Made by a program: the position numbers and the translations under genes. Below, piece after piece: positions 60,353 to 64,000 of a DNA stretch of 64,000 nucleotides (its first letter is position 1; the number at the start of each line of letters is the position of its first letter). The notes below the pieces were generated by a model. That model ran no database searches, was not told the DNA's origin, and saw only the letters and a list, made by a program, of their open reading frames with translations. Source of the stretch: Bradyrhizobium murdochi (lineage in GTDB: Bacteria > Pseudomonadota > Alphaproteobacteria > Rhizobiales > Xanthobacteraceae); assembly GCF_000472965.1 (NCBI RefSeq), contig NZ_AXAU01000003.1:124269-188268 (forward strand). The letters are read 5' to 3'.

Positions 60353-61524
60353 TAGGGGAATCGCATATGGCCTTAGAGGGGTGTTGCATAGCGGTGCGAA
60401 TTGGATTCTTCGGGGGTCTCCCGCTTCCCGAAGGAGACCAAGATGCGCAATCTCAGGCGGATATTTCGCCCGCTCAAAGATCCGCGTGCCAGCAACGTTC
60501 AACACAATCTGTTGGACATCCTCGTCATCGCCTTGGCGGCGACACTGGCTGGCGCCAAAACCTGCACCGAGTTCGAGTTCTTCGGCAAAGGCCGAGAGAA
60601 ACTGTTGCGGCGGTTTCTGGAACTCAGATGCGGCATTCCCAGCCACGACACGTTCAGCAACGTCTTCCGTGCGCTGGACCCGAAGGGTCTGGAAGCGGTC
60701 TTGCGCAAGTTCAGCAAGGGCTTCGGCGTCAAAGGCGTGGTCAGCATCGACGGCAAGGCGCTGCGCGGGGCTTTCACGCGTGGCCGGCGGGCCACGCCGC
60801 TGCATATGGTCAATGTCTGGGCGACAGGCACGCGCATGGCCTTGGCTCAGAGGAAGGCCCCCAATCGCAACGAGATTGCCGGTGCTCTCGAAGTTCTGGC
60901 CCTGCTCGATCTGGACGGGGCCCTTGTCACCGCCGACGCCTTGCATTGCCGGCCCGACACGGCCCAAGCCATCCGCGACCGGAAGGGCCATTACGTGTTG
61001 GCCATCAAGAGCAATCGCGGCCGGCTCTTCAAGGCCGTCAAGGCGCTGCTCGATGCGGCCCGGAAGCCAGCGCGGGCGAGCCAGCGAAGGACTTCCGCTC
61101 ACGACCGTGTCGAGCGCCGGCAGGCCATCGTCGCGCCGGCACCACAGTTGGCGAAGCAATACGGCTTCCCCGCGATCGCTGCCGTCGGCCGCATCGACAG
61201 TTGGCGCGCCCACGCCGGCAAGCCCGCCAAGCACAAGGTTCGATACTTTCTGGCCTCGCGCCTGCTGTCGGCCAAGAAGCTGCTCGAGGTCGTGCGCGCC
61301 CACTGGGGCATCGAGAACAATCTGCACTGGGTCCTCGATACGGTCTTCGACGAAGATGCCTGCCGCAGTCGCAAGGATCACGCGCCGGAAAACCTCGCCG
61401 CTATCCGCAGGATCGCCATCAACGCCCTGCAGGCAACACCAGGACCGGCCCGCATCAGCCACAAAATGCTCCAGGCCAGATGGGACAACGACTTCCTTCT
61501 CTTCGCCTTCGCCCATATGCGATT
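60353..61524 (+). mobile_element. ISAs1-type insertion sequence
   Basis: The element holds one transposase gene and is bounded by inverted repeats AATCGCATATGG (60359-60370) and CCATATGCGATT (61513-61524). It is inserted inside an intergenic palindromic repeat, with the 16-base sequence ACCCTCCCCCTCCAGG on both sides. Exact ends are uncertain: the left repeat is 6 bases inside the flanking direct repeat, while the right one abuts it. Confidence 0.7.
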
Positions 61525-61549
61525 ACCCTCCCCCTCCAGGGGAGGGTGA
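60443..61549 (+). CDS. ISAs1-family transposase
   Basis: The 368-residue protein has an N-terminal H-repeat-associated/DDE domain: DIDGKALRG-type SIDGKALRG with first Asp, TADALHC with the second Asp, and HWGIENNLHWVLDTVFDEDACRSRKDHAPENLAAIRRIA with the Glu. AAGGAGACCAAG precedes ATG 60443. It catalyses cut-and-paste transposition in the ISAs1 family. The last ~9 residues (RLPSPSRGG) are read from beyond the right inverted repeat, so the native stop may lie in the target repeat. It looks intact. Confidence 0.9.
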   Translation: MRNLRRIFRPLKDPRASNVQHNLLDILVIALAATLAGAKTCTEFEFFGKGREKLLRRFLELRCGIPSHDTFSNVFRALDPKGLEAVLRKFSKGFGVKGVVSIDGKALRGAFTRGRRATPLHMVNVWATGTRMALAQRKAPNRNEIAGALEVLALLDLDGALVTADALHCRPDTAQAIRDRKGHYVLAIKSNRGRLFKAVKALLDAARKPARASQRRTSAHDRVERRQAIVAPAPQLAKQYGFPAIAAVGRIDSWRAHAGKPAKHKVRYFLASRLLSAKKLLEVVRAHWGIENNLHWVLDTVFDEDACRSRKDHAPENLAAIRRIAINALQATPGPARISHKMLQARWDNDFLLFAFAHMRLPSPSRGG

Positions 61550-62219
61550 AGGCGCGTGCACGTCTGTTCCAAATTTTCTAGCACCCACATATGATTTCGC
61601 GATCTCGCGGCGCATTGCGTCCGAGCTTTGCTCTCAGCTTCCCGCCCTCTCATTCAGAGGGCGCAGGGAAGACCGGGTGCGCGCCGCACCCGCGGTCTCG
61701 TGTGCAATTGCGCATAGCAAAAACGCACACGAGCATACAGGTACAGCGGGAGCATCCCGGCCTTCCCTGCGCAATGGCTTTACGGCTTACTTCGTGCTCT
61801 TCCCGGCGAACGGCTTTTTTGCCACCGTCGTCCCGGAGAAGCTTCGCTTCCAAAGGACTTAATGCCAGCACCGCGACATCAGAACCACACGACTTCACCG
61901 TACGCATCCGGCGCGTACGTCTAGCGCGCCATCAGCGTCCATCGCATCTCACCGCACGTTAGTGACGATGGCCAACGCCCCCTCATCTGCCGTGAGACGG
62001 ACGGAGTTATGCGCGTGATTTGGGTGGGAACGAAAGCAGAATATTTTTGATTACGGGGCTTGACACGATTTCTGAAAATCAGAAGTGATTTGCCCATCGG
62101 GCGTCACAGATGCCGTAGGGTGGGCAAAGCGCAAGCGTGCCCACCATCAAGCAGCGCGATCCGTGATGGAATGGTGGGCACGGCGCTATCGCGCCTTTGC
62201 CCACCCTACGGATCTCCCG
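61550..62219. other. Gene-free region with degenerate repeats
   Basis: About 670 bases without a convincing gene. 61610-61860 is a degenerate intergenic element with GGCGCAGGGAAGACCGGGTGCGC and CATCCCGGCCTTCCCTGCGCAATGGC as complementary arms; it yields only short spurious frames. TTGACACGATTTCTGAAAATC near 62058 could be read as a -35 box, but no gene follows on that strand. The right part is the type D hairpin. Confidence 0.6.
62113..62211. repeat. Palindromic intergenic repeat, type D
   Basis: The ends CCGTAGGGTGGGCAAAG (62113-62129) and CTTTGCCCACCCTACGG (62195-62211) are exact complements and enclose a second pair, GTGCCCACCAT and ATGGTGGGCAC. The result is a long hairpin just past the 3' end of the carboxylase gene, suited to transcript termination. 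Confidence 0.85.
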
Positions 62220-64000
62220 CTACCACGCATCGATACACGGCCGCTTCTTGGTCGCGCGTGCCTCCGGCTTCGGCACCGAACGCAGGCCGGACATGATCCA
62301 GTGCCGCGTGTCGGCGGGATCGATCACTTCGTCGATCTCGAGCACTGAGGCGATCGAGACCGCCTTGCCGTTGGCGTAGAGTTCGGCGACTTTGGTCTTG
62401 TAATAGTCCTCGCGCTCGACCGGGTCTTCGATTGCTTCCATCTCCTTGCGGAAACCGAGCCGCACATAGCCTTCCAGCCCCATGCCGCCGAACTCGCCGG
62501 TCGGCCAGGCCACGGTGAAGAACGAGGCGTGGAAGCCGCCGCCGATCATCGATTGCGCGCCCAGGCCATAGCCCTTGCGCAGCACGATGCTGAATAGCGG
62601 CACGGTGAGGCTGGCGCCGGTCACGAACATGCGCGCGACATGGCGCACGATCGCGGTTTTCTCCGCTTCCGGGCCGACCATGAAGCCCGGCGTATCGCAG
62701 AGCGACAAAATGGGAATGTCGAAGGCGTCGCAGAGCTGCATGAAGCGCGCGGCCTTGTCGCCGGCCGGCGCGTCGATCGCGCCGCCGAGATGCATTGGGT
62801 TATTGGCGATCAGGCCGAACGGTCTTCCCTCGATACGGATAAAAGCGGTGATCATGCCGACGCCGAAATCCCGTCGGATCTCCAGCACCGAGCCTTCGTC
62901 GGCCAAGAGATCGATGACGCTGCGGATGTCGTAGACCCGCAGCCGGTTCTCCGGAATGGACCGCCGCAGCAGGCGTTGGTCCGGCGCTTTCCAGTCGGCG
63001 ACCGCGCCCTGGAAGTAGGACAGATATTTCTGCGCCGCGGATGTCGCCTCGGCTTCATCCTCGACCAGAATGTCGATAACGCCGTTCGGCGACTGGAACG
63101 ACACCGGACCTACTTCAGCAGGGTGATAGACGCCGAGCCCGCCGCCCTCGATCATCGCCGGTCCGCCCATGCCGATCGAGGCATTCTCCGTCGCGATGAT
63201 GACGTCGCAACAGCCGAGCATCGCGGCGTTACCGGCAAAGCAATAGCCGGAGACGACGCCAATCACCGGCACCAGCCCCGAGAGCTTTGCGAACTGCACG
63301 AAGGACGGCCCGTCGAGGCCGGTCATGCCGAGTCTGTCCGTATCGCCGGGGCGACCGCCGCCGCCTTCGGCATAAAACACCAGCGGCAGCTGCCATTGCT
63401 CGGCCAAGCCCAGCATGCGGTCGATCTTCTTGTGGTTCATGTGGCCTTGGGTGCCCGCGAGCACAGTGTAATCGTAGGCGATCACCATGCAGCGCGCGGC
63501 GTCCGCGCCGAATTTTTCCGCGTTCACGGTGGCGACGCCGGAGATCAGGCCATCGGCCGGCGTGTTGCGGATCAGGTCATCGACCGTGCGTCGCCTTCGC
63601 TGGGCAGCAATTGCGAGCGAACCATATTCGACGAAGGAGCCTTCATCGACGAGGTGCGCGATGTTCTCGCGCGCCGTGCGCTGGTTGGTCTTGCGGCGGC
63701 GCTCGACCGAGGCCGGCCGGTTTTCATCCAGCGTGATGGCGTGACGCTCGATCAGCTCGGCCAGATCGGGACGGATGTGGTCGAGATCGACATCCTCTTC
63801 CTCAGCGACATCATGGGCGTCGAGCTCGGCCGGCTCCAGATAGAGGATCGGCTCGTCCTGCATCAGCGTCACGCCGGAGCCTGCTGCGATCTGCGTCACC
63901 CGGCCGCCCTGCGGCGCCGTGACCAGATGCTCCATCTTCATGGATTCGAGCACCGCGATCTGCTGGCCGGGGCGAACGAGATCTCCCTCCTCGACGCCGA
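62220..64000 (-). CDS. Biotin-dependent acyl-CoA carboxylase, BCCP and carboxyltransferase part; 5' end outside the window
   Basis: The frame is open from the right edge to the stop at 62220. It begins in a biotin carboxyl-carrier domain with the biotinylation motif ESMKMEH. Two carboxyltransferase halves follow: N-terminal GLISGVATVNAEKFGADAARC, KKIDRMLGLAEQWQLPLVFYAEGGGGRPG, and C-terminal FGVGMITAFIRIEGRPFGLIANNP, LCDTPGFMVGPEAEK. The layout (BCCP then CT in one chain) belongs to the long acyl-CoA carboxylases whose biotin carboxylase lies N-terminal. It would carboxylate an acyl-CoA such as acetyl- or propionyl-CoA; the substrate cannot be told. Confidence 0.87.
   Translation of the reverse strand, partial: GVEEGDLVRPGQQIAVLESMKMEHLVTAPQGGRVTQIAAGSGVTLMQDEPILYLEPAELDAHDVAEEEDVDLDHIRPDLAELIERHAITLDENRPASVERRRKTNQRTARENIAHLVDEGSFVEYGSLAIAAQRRRRTVDDLIRNTPADGLISGVATVNAEKFGADAARCMVIAYDYTVLAGTQGHMNHKKIDRMLGLAEQWQLPLVFYAEGGGGRPGDTDRLGMTGLDGPSFVQFAKLSGLVPVIGVVSGYCFAGNAAMLGCCDVIIATENASIGMGGPAMIEGGGLGVYHPAEVGPVSFQSPNGVIDILVEDEAEATSAAQKYLSYFQGAVADWKAPDQRLLRRSIPENRLRVYDIRSVIDLLADEGSVLEIRRDFGVGMITAFIRIEGRPFGLIANNPMHLGGAIDAPAGDKAARFMQLCDAFDIPILSLCDTPGFMVGPEAEKTAIVRHVARMFVTGASLTVPLFSIVLRKGYGLGAQSMIGGGFHASFFTVAWPTGEFGGMGLEGYVRLGFRKEMEAIEDPVEREDYYKTKVAELYANGKAVSIASVLEIDEVIDPADTRHWIMSGLRSVPKPEARATKKRPCIDAW

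Noticed and set aside
61591..61962. Short plus-strand frames after the insertion element
   Set aside because: They lie within a degenerate palindromic intergenic element, lack ribosome sites and show no domain.
1..64000. tRNA, rRNA and phage or integrase genes
   Set aside because: I looked for tRNA-like cloverleaf ends, rRNA stretches and integrase motifs and saw none; only one insertion sequence is evident.

Overview
The window is GC-rich, with GGAGG-type ribosome sites, tight 4-bp operon overlaps and several families of dispersed palindromic intergenic repeats. Gene content (Sox/flavocytochrome c sulfur oxidation, NicAB-type nicotinate oxidation, many Liv-type and NMT1-type ABC systems, paired flavin monooxygenases) points to an alphaproteobacterium of the Bradyrhizobium/Rhodopseudomonas group. 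This is inference from content and style; no rRNA or tRNA was seen.

Layout. 0-7 kb: redox and envelope housekeeping (peroxiredoxin-like protein cut by the left edge, DUF302 protein, disulfide-reductase-like flavoprotein, cupin, two convergent MFS exporters, PRC-barrel protein). 7-12.6 kb: amylo-1,6-glucosidase, an ABC exporter and a GT4 glycosyltransferase. 12.7-16.6 kb: alkylsulfatase and a Baeyer-Villiger-type monooxygenase. 16.9-23.2 kb: an NMT1/THI5-like uptake system plus epimerase, acetyltransferase and DapA-like aldolase, controlled by a TetR gene flanked by two matching operators. 23.3-25.7 kb: MFS pump and a MarR/DUF1772 pair with palindromic operators. 25.9-32.2 kb: IorAB-type molybdenum hydroxylase, then flavocytochrome c sulfide dehydrogenase and soxXYZA without soxB or soxCD. 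34.7-39.1 kb: a cyclase/FGE-like fusion, a DUF4399 protein, methanethiol oxidase and a membrane protein.

The most striking system is a nicotinate catabolic regulon spread over 32.4-53.0 kb. NicAB-like genes (47.6-51.6 kb) would make 6-hydroxynicotinate. A 6-hydroxynicotinate reductase-like iron-sulfur flavoprotein (45.9-47.3 kb) would reduce it, probably with electrons from the ferredoxin-NADP reductase at 32.4 kb. An enamidase-like amidohydrolase (33.3 kb) would open the ring. The reductase gene heads an apparent long minus-strand operon: reductase, ApbE-like UPF0280 protein, AA_synth protein, Liv-type ABC transporter, and a NicR-like MarR regulator at the end. Nicotinate phosphoribosyltransferase follows nicB. 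Four copies of one palindromic motif (core GTTYGTAYACRAA) sit only in the two divergent control regions (33.17-33.20 and 47.39-47.56 kb), tying the separated loci into one regulon. The scheme combines an aerobic cytochrome-linked first step with the reductive chemistry known from Eubacterium barkeri, and agrees with the intermediates known for Azorhizobium caulinodans.

53-64 kb: O-acetylhomoserine sulfhydrylase, alpha/beta hydrolase, HtrA-like protease without a signal peptide, GMC oxidoreductase with small subunit, a second Baeyer-Villiger-type monooxygenase, an ISAs1-type insertion splitting a palindromic repeat, and a biotin-dependent carboxylase cut by the right edge.
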